Below are positions 52,653 to 61,859 of a DNA stretch of 64,000 nt, in pieces. A program made the position numbers and the translations under genes. Where the stretch lies: assembly GCF_018129965.1 (NCBI RefSeq), contig NZ_JAFCKW010000005.1, positions 1 to 64,000 on the forward strand, read 5' to 3'. Within the stretch, counting starts at the first letter, position 1. Each line of letters starts with the position of its first letter. The DNA is from Bradyrhizobium diazoefficiens (GTDB lineage Bacteria; Pseudomonadota; Alphaproteobacteria; Rhizobiales; Xanthobacteraceae). The notes beneath the pieces were generated by a model. That model worked only from the letters and a program-made list of their open reading frames with translations. It did not search any database and was not told where the DNA came from.

Positions 52653-55600
52653 ATGACCGAATCTCTCGTCGGCGGCGCCAGCGCCGCGCCGCTCTCGATG
52701 CGTGCCACCGCAGTCGTCGCGTCCGCGATTGTTAGCGCCGCACGACAGCTTTTGACCGATCTCGAACAGGGACGTCGCATCGATGCCGCTGTTCTGCGCA
52801 ACGCCATGCAGGCGGCGTTCGGCACCTCCGATGCGACCGGGACCTGGAACTGGAAGACCGCTTACGACGCCTGCGAGGCGGCGACCGTCCTGTTCCTGCG
52901 GCGGCATGGCGCCGCCATGCGCGCCAAGGCGGCGTCGCCGGCGGCCATGCTGTCGATGCTGATGAGGATCGCCGCTCTCCTTCTGACCCAGACACGCCGG
53001 TCCGACGAAAGCGAATCCCTCCAGCAGTTCTCGACACCGATCGGATTGGCGTATGTCGCGAGCGTTGCCGCCGCGATCACGTCGGCCGATGTCGTACTGG
53101 AGCCGTCGGCCGGCACCGGCCATCTCGCCATCCTCGCAGAACTCGCCGGCGCCTCCCTCGTCCTCAACGAGTTCGCCGAGAGCCGCGCCGGCATTCTCGG
53201 GCAGATCTTTCCCACCGTCTCCATCACGCGGTTTGACGCCGCACACATCAACGATCACCTCGATGCGCGCATCGTGCCCAGCGTCGTGCTGATGAACCCG
53301 CCGTTCTCGGCCGCGGTTCATGTCGATCGCCGGATGGCGGACGCGGCGATACGGCACGTTGGCTCGGCGTTGGCCCGTCTTCCGGAAGGCGGACGGCTGG
53401 TCACCATAACCGGCGCAAACGTCGCGCCCGACAATCCCGTGTGGACTGACTCCTTCAAGCGGCTTCAGGAACAGGGCCGGGTCGTGTTCTCGGCGGCGAT
53501 TGACGGCGCTGTCTATGCCAAGCACGGTACCACCATCGACACCCGCCTGACCGTTATCGATCGAGCGCCGGCGGGCGACACCGGGTCATTGCCAGCATAC
53601 GCCGGCATCGCGCCTGACCTGCCGACTTTGCTCGGCTGGGTCACCCGGTGCGTGCCAGCACGTCGCCCTATCGTGGGCGCTGCGGTGGCGGCAGTGCCAG
53701 CAATTGCCAGCCCTTCCACGCCCCGAACAGTCCGCGCCTACGTTGCCCAGCGCCAGCCCGTGACGACGGCGCCAGCATCCGAGCTCGTGGCGACGGAAGT
53801 CGCCTATGAGCCTATCGACTGGGCGCCCGCCGATACCAGCAAGATCACGGACGCGCTTTATGAATCCTACGCGTTGCAGTCGATCCGCATTCCGGGCGCG
53901 CACGCCCATCCCACCGAGCTCGTGCAGTCGGCCGCAATGGCTTCGGTCGCATCGCCAAAACCATCCTACCGGCCGCATTTGCCGGCCAATGTCATAGCGG
54001 ATGGCATCCTCTCGGACGCGCAGCTCGAAAGCGTCATCTACGCCGGCGAGGCGCATTCCGAGTTTCTCGCAGGCTCCTGGACGGTCGATGCGACTTTCGA
54101 CGTCGTCGCGGCCGCGCGTGATGACGCGGAGAATGCCGTTCGCTTTCGCCGCGGCTGGTTCCTCGGCGACGGCACGGGCGCGGGCAAGGGACGGCAGGTC
54201 GCGGGTATCCTGCTCGACAACTGGCTCAAGGGCCGCCGTCGTGCGGTCTGGATCAGCAAGTCTGACAAGCTGATCGAGGATGCGCAGCGCGATTGGTCGG
54301 CGCTGGGGATGGAGCGGCTGCTCGTTACGCCGCTTTCGCGCTTCCGGCAGGGCACGCCGATCCGACTTGGAGAAGGCGTCCTATTTACGACCTACGCTAC
54401 GCTGCGCACCGACGAGCGCGGCGAAAAGCTTTCGCGCGTCCGGCAGATCGTCGAATGGTTGGGCCCCGATTTCGACGGAGTGATCGTTTTCGACGAGAGC
54501 CACGCGATGCAGAATGCGGTTGGTGGCAAGGGCGAACGCGGCGACCAGGCGGCCTCTCAACAGGGGCGCGCGGGCCTGAGGCTGCAGCATGCCCTGCCGA
54601 ACGCTCGCGTGGTGTATGTCTCGGCGACCGGCGCAACTGCCGTGCACAATCTTGCTTATGCCCAGCGGCTGGGACTATGGGGCGGCGAGGACTTCCCGTT
54701 TGCGACGCGCGCCGAGTTTGTCGAGGCGATCGAGCAGGGCGGCGTCGCGGCCATGGAAGTGCTGGCCCGCGATCTCAAGGCGCTCGGCCTCTACGCTGCC
54801 CGCTCGCTGTCCTACGAGGGCATCGAATACGAGCTGGTCGAACACCAGCTCACGCCGGAACAAATCCGCATCTACGACGCCTACGCCGGTGCGTTCTCGA
54901 TCATACACAACAACCTCGACGCGGCGATGCGCGCGGCGAACATCACCGGCGAGACCGGCACGCTCAACACGCAGGCCAAGTCCGCCGCGCGTTCCGCCTT
55001 CGAGAGCGCCAAGCAGCGCTTCTTCAGCCATCTGCTCACCTCGATGAAGACACTCTCGCTGACCCGCTCGATCGAGCGCGATCTCGACGCCGGCCATGCC
55101 GCCGTCATCCAGATCGTCTCGACCGGTGAGGCGCTGTTGGAGCGCCGGCTCGCGGAGATCCCAACCGAGGACTGGGGCGATGTCCAGGTCGACATCACCC
55201 CGCGCGAATATGTCCTCGATTATCTCGCCCATTCCTTCCCGGTCCAGCTCTACGAGCCATTCACCGATTCCGAGGGCAATCTCTGTTCACGACCTGTCTA
55301 TCGCGACGGCCAGCCGGTTGAGAGCCGAGAAGCCGTCACCCGTCGTGACCGTCTGATCGAGAAGCTCGCCTCGCTTCCGCCCGTGCCGGGCGCGCTCGAC
55401 CAGATTGTCCAGCGGTTCGGCGCGGACATGGTCGCCGAGGTTACGGGACGCTCTCGCCGCGTCGTCCGTAAGGCAGGCCGCCTCATCGTTGAGAACCGCG
55501 CCGCATCGGCAAACCTCGCAGAGACCGCCGCCTTCATGGATGACGCCAAGCGCATCCTTGTCTTCAGCGATGCCGGCGGCACTGGCCGTTCATACCATGC

Positions 55601-56981
55601 CGAACTGTCGGCGCGGAATCGCCGCTTACGGGTTCATTACCTGCTTGAGCCCGGATGGAAGGCCGATGCGGCCATTCAGGGTTTGGGTCGCACAAACCGC
55701 ACCAACCAGGCGCAGCCGCCGCTGTTCCGCCCCATCGCGACCGACGTTAAGGCGGAGAAGCGCTTCCTCTCCACGATCGCGCGCCGGCTCGACACGCTGG
55801 GAGCCATCACCCGAGGCCAGCGCCAGACCGGCGGGCAGGGCCTGTTCCGTCCCGAGGACAACCTTGAAAGCCATTACGGTCGTGACGCGCTGCGTCAGCT
55901 CTATCATCTGCTCGTTCGCGGCAAGGTCGAGGGCTGCTCGCTTCAGGTCTTCGAGGATGCGACGGGCCTGAAGCTGATGGATGCCAACGGCATCAAGGAC
56001 GAGCTTCCGCCGATCACCACGTTCTTGAACAGGTTGCTGGCGCTCACCATCGACCTGCAGAACGTGCTCTTCACGGCGTTCGAGCAGTTGCTTACAGCCC
56101 GCATCGAAGGCGCCATCGCGTCCGGCACCTACGATGCCGGCCTGGAGACACTTCGGGCCGAGAGCTTCGTCGTCGCTGACCGGCGCGTCATCTACACCCA
56201 TCCCGGCACCGGAGCAGAAACCCGGCTGCTCACCATCACCGAACGCCGGCGCAATCATCCCGTGACGCTGGAGCAGGCGCTCGATCGGCTCTCCGAGTCC
56301 GTCCTGCTGATCAACGAGCGTTCTGGCCGCGCCGCCATTCAGGCGCCGGCGCCGAGCCTCCTGCTTGATGACGGCGAGATCGAGCGCCGCGTGCGGCTGA
56401 TCCGACCGATGGAGCATACCAGCCTTCCGCTGAAGATGATGGCGGAAAGCCATTGGGCGGAAGCCGACCGCGAACGCTTCGCCGTGGCTTGGCAGGCCGA
56501 GCTCGCCGAAGTGCCCGCGTTCGCCGACAGCACCATCCATGTCGTGGCAGGCTTGCTTCTGCCGATCTGGAAGCGGCTGCCGAACGAGTCGACCCGCGTC
56601 TATCGGCTTCAGACGGATGCCGGTGAACGCATCATCGGCCGCAAGGTCTCGCCAGCCTGGGTGGCGACTACGCTGGCTGGCGACGCACCGGCGCTGACGC
56701 CGGACGCCGCCTTCGCCGCGCTGCTCGAAGGTCGCGCGGTTCTTGAGCTGGCCGAAGGGCTGAAGCTTCGGCGCGTGCGCGTGATGGGCACACATCGCAT
56801 CGAACTGTCTGATTTCACTGAGGGCATGCGGGACCGCCTGCGGGCTTATGGGCTCCTCGGGGAGATCATCTCCTGGAAGCTGCGGATGTTCGTTCCGACT
56901 GACGCCACTGGCGTCGGCGTGCTGGCAAAGGTGCTCGAATGCTACCCGCTCGAACGAGTCGGTGAACGGGAGGCTGCGTGA
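52653..56981 (+). CDS. Strawberry-notch-type helicase fused to methyltransferase-like domain
   Basis: 1442 residues from the ATG at 52653. The N-terminal part has an adenine-methylase-like fold with EPSAGTGH (about 150-157) and LMNPPFS (about 213-219). The second part is a superfamily 2 helicase of the strawberry-notch group: GDGTGAGKGRQ (near 506) as Walker A, VFDESHAMQN (near 612) as motif II, the SATGA segment, and the C-terminal GLGRTNRTNQAQPP box. Such giant proteins are hallmark genes of ICEs and large plasmids and are thought to protect or prime the incoming DNA. It overlaps the primase-like gene. Confidence 0.9.
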   Translation: MTESLVGGASAAPLSMRATAVVASAIVSAARQLLTDLEQGRRIDAAVLRNAMQAAFGTSDATGTWNWKTAYDACEAATVLFLRRHGAAMRAKAASPAAMLSMLMRIAALLLTQTRRSDESESLQQFSTPIGLAYVASVAAAITSADVVLEPSAGTGHLAILAELAGASLVLNEFAESRAGILGQIFPTVSITRFDAAHINDHLDARIVPSVVLMNPPFSAAVHVDRRMADAAIRHVGSALARLPEGGRLVTITGANVAPDNPVWTDSFKRLQEQGRVVFSAAIDGAVYAKHGTTIDTRLTVIDRAPAGDTGSLPAYAGIAPDLPTLLGWVTRCVPARRPIVGAAVAAVPAIASPSTPRTVRAYVAQRQPVTTAPASELVATEVAYEPIDWAPADTSKITDALYESYALQSIRIPGAHAHPTELVQSAAMASVASPKPSYRPHLPANVIADGILSDAQLESVIYAGEAHSEFLAGSWTVDATFDVVAAARDDAENAVRFRRGWFLGDGTGAGKGRQVAGILLDNWLKGRRRAVWISKSDKLIEDAQRDWSALGMERLLVTPLSRFRQGTPIRLGEGVLFTTYATLRTDERGEKLSRVRQIVEWLGPDFDGVIVFDESHAMQNAVGGKGERGDQAASQQGRAGLRLQHALPNARVVYVSATGATAVHNLAYAQRLGLWGGEDFPFATRAEFVEAIEQGGVAAMEVLARDLKALGLYAARSLSYEGIEYELVEHQLTPEQIRIYDAYAGAFSIIHNNLDAAMRAANITGETGTLNTQAKSAARSAFESAKQRFFSHLLTSMKTLSLTRSIERDLDAGHAAVIQIVSTGEALLERRLAEIPTEDWGDVQVDITPREYVLDYLAHSFPVQLYEPFTDSEGNLCSRPVYRDGQPVESREAVTRRDRLIEKLASLPPVPGALDQIVQRFGADMVAEVTGRSRRVVRKAGRLIVENRAASANLAETAAFMDDAKRILVFSDAGGTGRSYHAELSARNRRLRVHYLLEPGWKADAAIQGLGRTNRTNQAQPPLFRPIATDVKAEKRFLSTIARRLDTLGAITRGQRQTGGQGLFRPEDNLESHYGRDALRQLYHLLVRGKVEGCSLQVFEDATGLKLMDANGIKDELPPITTFLNRLLALTIDLQNVLFTAFEQLLTARIEGAIASGTYDAGLETLRAESFVVADRRVIYTHPGTGAETRLLTITERRRNHPVTLEQALDRLSESVLLINERSGRAAIQAPAPSLLLDDGEIERRVRLIRPMEHTSLPLKMMAESHWAEADRERFAVAWQAELAEVPAFADSTIHVVAGLLLPIWKRLPNESTRVYRLQTDAGERIIGRKVSPAWVATTLAGDAPALTPDAAFAALLEGRAVLELAEGLKLRRVRVMGTHRIELSDFTEGMRDRLRAYGLLGEIISWKLRMFVPTDATGVGVLAKVLECYPLERVGEREAA

Positions 56982-58042
56982 TGTTCCGCGACGCTTCCGA
57001 TCTGGCACGCCGTCTCGCGCGTGAGGCCGAAGCCGTGTGCCGCCACTATCTCTCCAACGGTAGGCGCGAAGGGCGGTATTGGCTGGTTGGCGATGTCCAC
57101 AATAGTCCGGGCCGCTCGATGTTCGTGCGGCTCCAGGACTCCCCGAAGGGACCTGCCGGCAAGTGGACAGACGCCGCGACCTCCGAGCACGGCGATTTGC
57201 TCGACGTCATCAGAGAAAGCCTTGGGCTTCGCGACTTCCGCGAGGTCGCGGAGGAAGCGCGGCGATTCCTGAACCTACCTCGTGCTAAACCACAGCCGGC
57301 CTTGAAACCGATACATCCGCCAGCAAGCGGAGGATCGCAAGAGGCGGCAAGACGCCTATTTGCAATATCGCAACCGATCGAGGGCACCGTGGTCGAAGCC
57401 TATTTGCAGCATCGGGGAATAACCCGCGTGCACCATGGTGGCAGCCTGCGCTTCCATCCGCGCTGCTACTATCGACCTGACGAGCACCTTCCGAGCGAGA
57501 CCTGGCCGGCGATGATTGCCCGCGTCACAAACCTCGATGGGCTAATCACCGGTGTGCATCGGACATGGCTCGATCCGGATGGATTTGACCGGATTCGGCT
57601 CGGCAAAGCGCCGATCGACACGCCGCGACGTGCGATGGGCGACCTGCTTGGCAACGCCGTTCGTTTTGGCGTGGCGGACGACGATGTGCTTGTGGCCGGC
57701 GAAGGCATTGAGACCATGCTGTCGCTGCGCTGTATCCTTCCGACCCTGCCGATGGCCGCTGCACTGTCGGCCAATCACCTCTCAGCCATGGCGCTGTCGT
57801 CGAGTTTGCGTCGCCTCTATATCGCCCGCGACGCCGATGCCGCCGGATGCGCGGTACAAGCCGTTCTGTCGCAGCGCGCAGGAGCCGCAGGTATCGAGGC
57901 GATTGCATTGTCGCCACGGCTGGGCGACTTCAACGAAGATCTGCACGTCTTCGGCCTTGACGCTCTCCGAGCAGCGTTGCGGATTCAGCTCGCACCTGAG
58001 GACATAGACCGCTTCCTCTTGCCCTCCACAGCGCCCGGATAG
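56981..58042 (+). CDS. Toprim-domain primase-like protein
   Basis: 353 residues from the ATG at 56981; its first base is the last of the helicase stop. A zinc-free N-terminal part with GRYWLVGDVHNSPGRSMFVR and AATSEHGDLLDVIRES (the DUF7146 type) leads to a toprim domain with GEGIETMLS (Glu near 239) and RDADAAG (about 283-289). Toprim enzymes act in priming or in DNA nicking. It probably primes the excised or transferred strand together with the strawberry-notch protein. Confidence 0.88.
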   Translation: MFRDASDLARRLAREAEAVCRHYLSNGRREGRYWLVGDVHNSPGRSMFVRLQDSPKGPAGKWTDAATSEHGDLLDVIRESLGLRDFREVAEEARRFLNLPRAKPQPALKPIHPPASGGSQEAARRLFAISQPIEGTVVEAYLQHRGITRVHHGGSLRFHPRCYYRPDEHLPSETWPAMIARVTNLDGLITGVHRTWLDPDGFDRIRLGKAPIDTPRRAMGDLLGNAVRFGVADDDVLVAGEGIETMLSLRCILPTLPMAAALSANHLSAMALSSSLRRLYIARDADAAGCAVQAVLSQRAGAAGIEAIALSPRLGDFNEDLHVFGLDALRAALRIQLAPEDIDRFLLPSTAPG

Positions 58043-58158
58043 CTACGTTTGCCTTCCATCGACGTCAATTGTTTCGTCGCGGGCGCATCCAATGCCGGCA
58101 AAGGCCGCGACCACGGCCTTCTAGAGGGCGATCGGACGGCAAGCGGCCCGGGCCGGCA

Positions 58159-58270
58159 ATGGCAGAGGTGCGGCTATTTTCCGCCGCGCGCCGCCGAAGG
58201 CACGCTCACATTATAAATGGGGCGATGGCGCGCTTTGCATCGCGAAGCAAAATAGCCGCACCTCTGCCAT
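58159..58270 (+). promoter_or_regulatory. 22-bp perfect inverted repeat leader before DUF2493
   Basis: Arms at 58159-58180 and 58249-58270 pair without mismatch around 68 bases that contain a further hairpin (GCGATG / CATCGC). The DNA behind the right arm (CATCCTCCGCTG, GGCCGCG) matches the leader before DUF736 at 60303-60484. Confidence 0.7.
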
Positions 58271-58391
58271 CCTCCGCTGTCGCTGCGGCCCTCCGCTACC
58301 GCTCCGGGTTCTGGCCCGTCCCGCCCGCCGTCTGAGTGATCGCTACGAAGGCCGCGATGGGCGCGGCCGAACCGGCAAAAGGACTTAACCC

Positions 58392-59315
58392 ATGACCGAC
58401 CATGACGACATCGAGCCAGTGCACGGCGTATCTCCGACCGAGCACGTCCTGTCCGAACTGCAGCTCTTTGGCTACCGTCCATTCGACGATCAGCCCGATC
58501 CCAGACCGCTCCCCGAAGGCAAGATGATCACTGGCGCGGTGGCCGACATCTTCGACGCGCTGGTCGCCACTCTGAGCGACACCCGGCTCGAACCGGACCT
58601 TGAGGACTTGCTCTGGTCAACGGTCAACCTCTTCCATCGTGCCACCGACCGCATCGGACGCCAGCTCGACGACAACGAACAGGCGCAGCGCAAAAGCCAG
58701 CGCGAGCAGAACGGCTCGGAGGTGCAGTCGGTCGAACTTGAGCGCCTGACGGCCGAAGGCATCACTTTGATCGAACGTCGTAACTGTCTCGAACTCTTCC
58801 GCGATCAGGCCATCGAACGCTTTGAGGTCCACACTGGTTCGTCCTGGCGCCCCCGGTCGGGATCGCTTGTCAACCATCGCACGCTCACTGCGGCCATGAT
58901 CGACTCTCGGGAGTTCATCGCAGCCAAGCGCCGCGCCGAGACCGAGGTCATGTTGCCGGCTGGACCGAAGGTCGCTCTTACCGGTGGCCTCGACTTCAAT
59001 GACCACCACCTGATCTGGGATCGCCTCGACAAGGTGCACTCCAAGCATCCCGACATGGTCCTCATCCACGGCGGTTCGCCAAAGGGCGCCGAGCTGATCG
59101 CCTCCAAATGGGCGATCAACCGCAAGGTACCGCAGATCGCTTTCAAGCCGGACTGGACGAAGCACGCTAAGGCAGCGCCGTTCAGACGCAACGACGCCAT
59201 GCTTGAACTACTGCCGATCGGCGTCATGCATTTCCCGGGCACGGGAATCCAGGACAACCTCGCCGACAAGGCGAAGCGCCTCGGCATCTCCGTTTGGAAA
59301 TTTGGCGCCTCGTGA
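58392..59315 (+). CDS. DUF2493 (SLOG-superfamily) protein
   Basis: 307 residues. The C-terminal third is the DUF2493/YspA-like SLOG domain: KVALTGGLDFNDHHLIWDRL, then MVLIHGGSPKGAELIASKWA and IQDNLADKAKRLGISVWKFG. SLOG proteins bind nucleotide-derived ligands. The N-terminal about 190 residues are helical and specific to ICE/plasmid forms. It is a typical partner of DUF736 and strawberry-notch genes. ATG at 58392 after AAGGAC. Role unknown. Confidence 0.88.
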   Translation: MTDHDDIEPVHGVSPTEHVLSELQLFGYRPFDDQPDPRPLPEGKMITGAVADIFDALVATLSDTRLEPDLEDLLWSTVNLFHRATDRIGRQLDDNEQAQRKSQREQNGSEVQSVELERLTAEGITLIERRNCLELFRDQAIERFEVHTGSSWRPRSGSLVNHRTLTAAMIDSREFIAAKRRAETEVMLPAGPKVALTGGLDFNDHHLIWDRLDKVHSKHPDMVLIHGGSPKGAELIASKWAINRKVPQIAFKPDWTKHAKAAPFRRNDAMLELLPIGVMHFPGTGIQDNLADKAKRLGISVWKFGAS

Positions 59316-59455
59316 GCGCCGACCTGCCATCTTCCACACCACCGAGGTGGAGTTACATCGCCGCAACTTCGCCTCGTTTCGACTTCATCTTCGAATTTGC
59401 GCCGTGGTGGTGGTGGAAGGCGCAACCATAGCCCTTTGCATATGGAGCCACCACC

Positions 59456-59938
59456 ATGCTCGCCCTTGGACTTCTCCTGAACTTCGCTGGCATTGGTCTG
59501 TTCTGCTGGCTGATCTTCACGTTGGCAGTATACGCCTTGCCGTTCTTTGTCGGACTGTACGTCTTCACGATGGCATTGCACGGCGGTGCCGGCATCCTCG
59601 GAGCGCCGATTGTTGGCATTGCTGCCGGCGGGCTGACTCTTGCAATCGGTCAAACGGCCTTCGCAATGACACGGTCATTGATCACCCGTGCCATCATTGC
59701 CGCCCTGTTTGCTGTCCCGGCGACACTTGCTGGCTATCAAGTCGTATTTGCGATGTCGCAAATCGGCGTGCCGTCATTGGCCTGGCGTGAGATTTTCGCC
59801 TGTCTCGGCGCGATCTTTATTGGCGGCACGGCGTGGACTCGGTTGACCATCTTCACGGAGTCCCGCCCGCTCGATTCGGGCAGGGAGGCCAGGAATGATC
59901 CTCAACCAGTTCTCTCAGCCGCAGTGCATCAGCAATGA
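59456..59938 (+). CDS. Multi-pass membrane protein
   Basis: 160 residues with four hydrophobic segments (about 3-25, 26-62 as two, 65-90, 95-135). It opens MLALGLLLNFAGIGLFCWLI. Start at the ATG at 59456 after a GGAGCC site. This type lies near DUF2493 and DUF736 on other Rhizobiales ICEs. The last about 25 residues are soluble. Function unknown, perhaps a small channel or a surface-exclusion-like protein. Confidence 0.7.
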   Translation: MLALGLLLNFAGIGLFCWLIFTLAVYALPFFVGLYVFTMALHGGAGILGAPIVGIAAGGLTLAIGQTAFAMTRSLITRAIIAALFAVPATLAGYQVVFAMSQIGVPSLAWREIFACLGAIFIGGTAWTRLTIFTESRPLDSGREARNDPQPVLSAAVHQQ

Positions 59939-60302
59939 TCCTGTGCCATCTGCCGGTCGAACTTGTCGACTACAGCCGCGCGCCGAGGGTGGGTCATCGA
60001 GCTTGAGCTAAGGCCAGTCGCGACCTTCCTCGGAACACTTCGATGAGATGGCAGTGACCGCGTCCGGTGCACATAGATGCGGCGCTAGAGCCGTTCGTTG
60101 GCGGTTGGCTTTGTGCTGACGATATCGCCTTTTGCCTTCCTTCGTTTCTTTTCCTACGCTGAATCATTTCGACCTCTTGCCGAGGCTAACCGAAGCCCGC
60201 CATCTTCTCCCGGACTTGTGGTTCAGCACGCGACGCACGTGGCCTCTTTGATGGCTCGATCTGACCAAAGACCGGCTGCGCCTCGATCGTCTGAGCCGCA
60301 AC
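59939..60302. other. Gap behind membrane protein
   Basis: No gene found. The part nearest to 60303 is the left flank of the DUF736 leader. A frame at 60098-60334 has no ribosome site or motif and is rejected. Confidence 0.4.
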
Positions 60303-60373
60303 GCTGTCGACGCGACTTTCTTCCCCTGGGCTAACGCCCATTCCTCGCGAGGCAAGAAAGTCGCGTCGACAGC
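60303..60373 (+). promoter_or_regulatory. 20-bp perfect inverted repeat leader before DUF736
   Basis: Arms at 60303-60322 and 60354-60373 pair without mismatch; the 31-base loop holds a further hairpin TGGGC / GCCCA. The arm sequence differs from that before DUF2493, but the flanks and the DNA up to the start codon are alike. Confidence 0.7.
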
Positions 60374-60484
60374 ATCCTCCGCTGCGCTTCGGCCCTTCGG
60401 GTGCGTCGCCGATCGTCTTCGGCCTGTAGATCGCCATCGAGGCCGCGGTGGTCGCGGGCTCGAAACACAAACAGGAGAAGTGAC

Positions 60485-60805
60485 ATGGCTACCATCGGTT
60501 CGTTCAAGAAGGTCGGAAACGATTTCCAGGGCGAGATCATCACCCTGAGCCTGCAGGCCAAAGGCGTCCGCATCGTCGCGGAATCCAGCCCCTCCAACGA
60601 CAAAGCTCCGAGCCACCGAATCTTCGTGGGTCGCGCCGAGATAGGCGCCGCCTGGTCGAAGCGCTCCGAGGAAGGCCGCGACTACCTCTCGCTCAAGCTC
60701 GACGATCCCTCGTTCACGGCGCCCATCTACGCCAACCTGTTCGACGACGAGGGTGGCGAAGGCTACACCCTGCTGTGGTCGCGGCCGCGCAAGAACGGCG
60801 AGTAA
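60485..60805 (+). CDS. DUF736 protein
   Basis: 106 residues, the full family length. Signatures are MATIGSFKKVGNDFQGEIIT, HRIFVGRAEIGAAWSKRSEE, DYLSLKLDDPSFTAPIYANL and the tail LLWSRPRKNGE. DUF736 is a small OB-like or single-strand-DNA-binding-like protein found on nearly all Rhizobiales ICEs and many plasmids; its role is not proven. ATG at 60485 after AGGAGAAG. A strong terminator follows. Confidence 0.95.
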   Translation: MATIGSFKKVGNDFQGEIITLSLQAKGVRIVAESSPSNDKAPSHRIFVGRAEIGAAWSKRSEEGRDYLSLKLDDPSFTAPIYANLFDDEGGEGYTLLWSRPRKNGE

Positions 60806-60816
60806 GGCTCGCCGAG

Positions 60817-60846
60817 GCCCCGCCCGAACAAATCGGGCGGGGCTTT
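60817..60846 (+). terminator. Rho-independent terminator after DUF736
   Basis: The 11-bp stem GCCCCGCCCGA / TCGGGCGGGGC with a five-base loop is followed by TTT, 12 bases after the stop. Confidence 0.8.
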
Positions 60847-60976
60847 CGATAAGACCGGACCAGCTCTCGGCCGGACTTCAACAACGCTGAGTCCACTATG
60901 GCCGACTCACGCCTCGGGGAAGGCGACCTTAACGTCGGCTATTACTGCACGAAAAGAGGCTGGACATCGGCCTAAG

Positions 60977-60993
60977 ACGACTATTATAGTCGT
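60977..60993. promoter_or_regulatory. ACGACTATTATAGTCGT palindrome before XRE gene
   Basis: A 17-base near-perfect palindrome (odd centre) with a TATTATAG core, in AT-rich DNA about 45 bases upstream of the XRE start. It may be an operator that overlaps the -10 region. Confidence 0.55.
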
Positions 60994-61020
60994 TTTCATA
61001 GCGTTCTGTCCGCATGCTGT

Positions 61021-61046
61021 GGATGTGATCATGCATGATCACATCC
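61021..61046. promoter_or_regulatory. 26-bp perfect palindrome over the XRE start codon
   Basis: The palindrome centred at 61033/61034 (core TGTGATCATGCATGATCACA) includes the ATG at 61035. It is well placed for autorepression by the XRE protein or for an RNA hairpin that hides the start. Confidence 0.6.
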
Positions 61047-61301
61047 CGCCAAGTGCGGGCCGCACGCGCGCTTCTCGGTTGGACCCAGGAGACGCTCGCT
61101 GACAAGGCCTTGGTCGCTTTAACAGCGCTGAAGCGCTTTGAGTCCGAAAACGGACTCCAGGTGCGTGAGGACACGCGCGATCGCGTTCGTGCTGCCCTTG
61201 AGGCATCTGGAATCATGTTTCTGGCATCGGAGCGTGGCGAAGGCGTGATGCTGGTCCATAAGCCGGAGGTTGCTCGCAAGCCAGTCCGAAGGCGAACCTA
61301 G
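61035..61301 (+). CDS. XRE-family transcriptional regulator
   Basis: 88 residues. HTH at about 5-55 (SRQVRAARALLGWTQETLAD, KALVALTALKRFES), followed by a short helical tail that ends in KPVRRRT. This length and start (MITSRQVRAARALLGWTQ) are standard for ICE regulators of Rhizobiales. It begins a set of genes (DUF2285-type, HTH, DUF2840, TraF) linked to excision and transfer. Two palindromes in front suggest autoregulation. Confidence 0.92.
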   Translation: MITSRQVRAARALLGWTQETLADKALVALTALKRFESENGLQVREDTRDRVRAALEASGIMFLASERGEGVMLVHKPEVARKPVRRRT

Positions 61302-61429
61302 AAAGCGGCCTTGCGTGCGAGCGAGATGTCAGCGAAATCTGCTGACAGGTTCAAAAAAGGGGCTAAAGTAAGTCCGCTGGATCGTTGTGGTTGGCAGAAA
61401 CTAAGAATCATTCGTTTTGTGACGCACGC

Positions 61430-61717
61430 ATGAAAAAACCACCCCGAGATCCAGACGTTGCCGATGCTGCACCAACGGATCCCGTGCTCACGGTCTACGA
61501 CGAGGAGCATATCATCACTTATCTGCGTATGCTCGATGCGGATAAGGAGGGGGCAGACTGGCGCGAGGTGGCGCAAATCGTGCTGCACATTAATCCGGAG
61601 CTCGAGCATGATCGCGCAAAACATGCATTCGATACGCACCTGACCCGCGCAAAGTGGATGACAGAGCACGGCTATCGGCATTTGCTCCGCGGCGGAGCGT
61701 CAAATCCCAATCTTTAG
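61430..61717 (+). CDS. Conserved ICE protein next to DUF2285 gene
   Basis: 95 residues from the ATG at 61430. The stretches DVADAAPTDPVLTVYDEEHI, ITYLRMLDADKEGADWREVA and WMTEHGYRHLLRGGA are a type regularly found upstream of the DUF6499/DUF2285 gene on Rhizobiales ICEs. It is acidic and helical and may be a DNA-binding helper. No clear ribosome site; an AAGAATC stretch is nearest. Function unknown. Confidence 0.75.
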   Translation: MKKPPRDPDVADAAPTDPVLTVYDEEHIITYLRMLDADKEGADWREVAQIVLHINPELEHDRAKHAFDTHLTRAKWMTEHGYRHLLRGGASNPNL

Positions 61718-61859
61718 GTCTTTTCGCAGAAGAATTTTTCTTCCCTTCACAAATTCGATCTGCTGCATCACGCGATGCGCGATTAGGGACTAGTTGCAAC
61801 CAGAGGTTCTCAGAATTATGGCGCCGCCAGCGCGGCAGCTCAGTTTTGGGGACGAGTAC

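Noticed and set aside
55626..57008. Minus-strand frame opposite the strawberry-notch gene
   Set aside because: It crosses the helicase and primase genes and has no motif.
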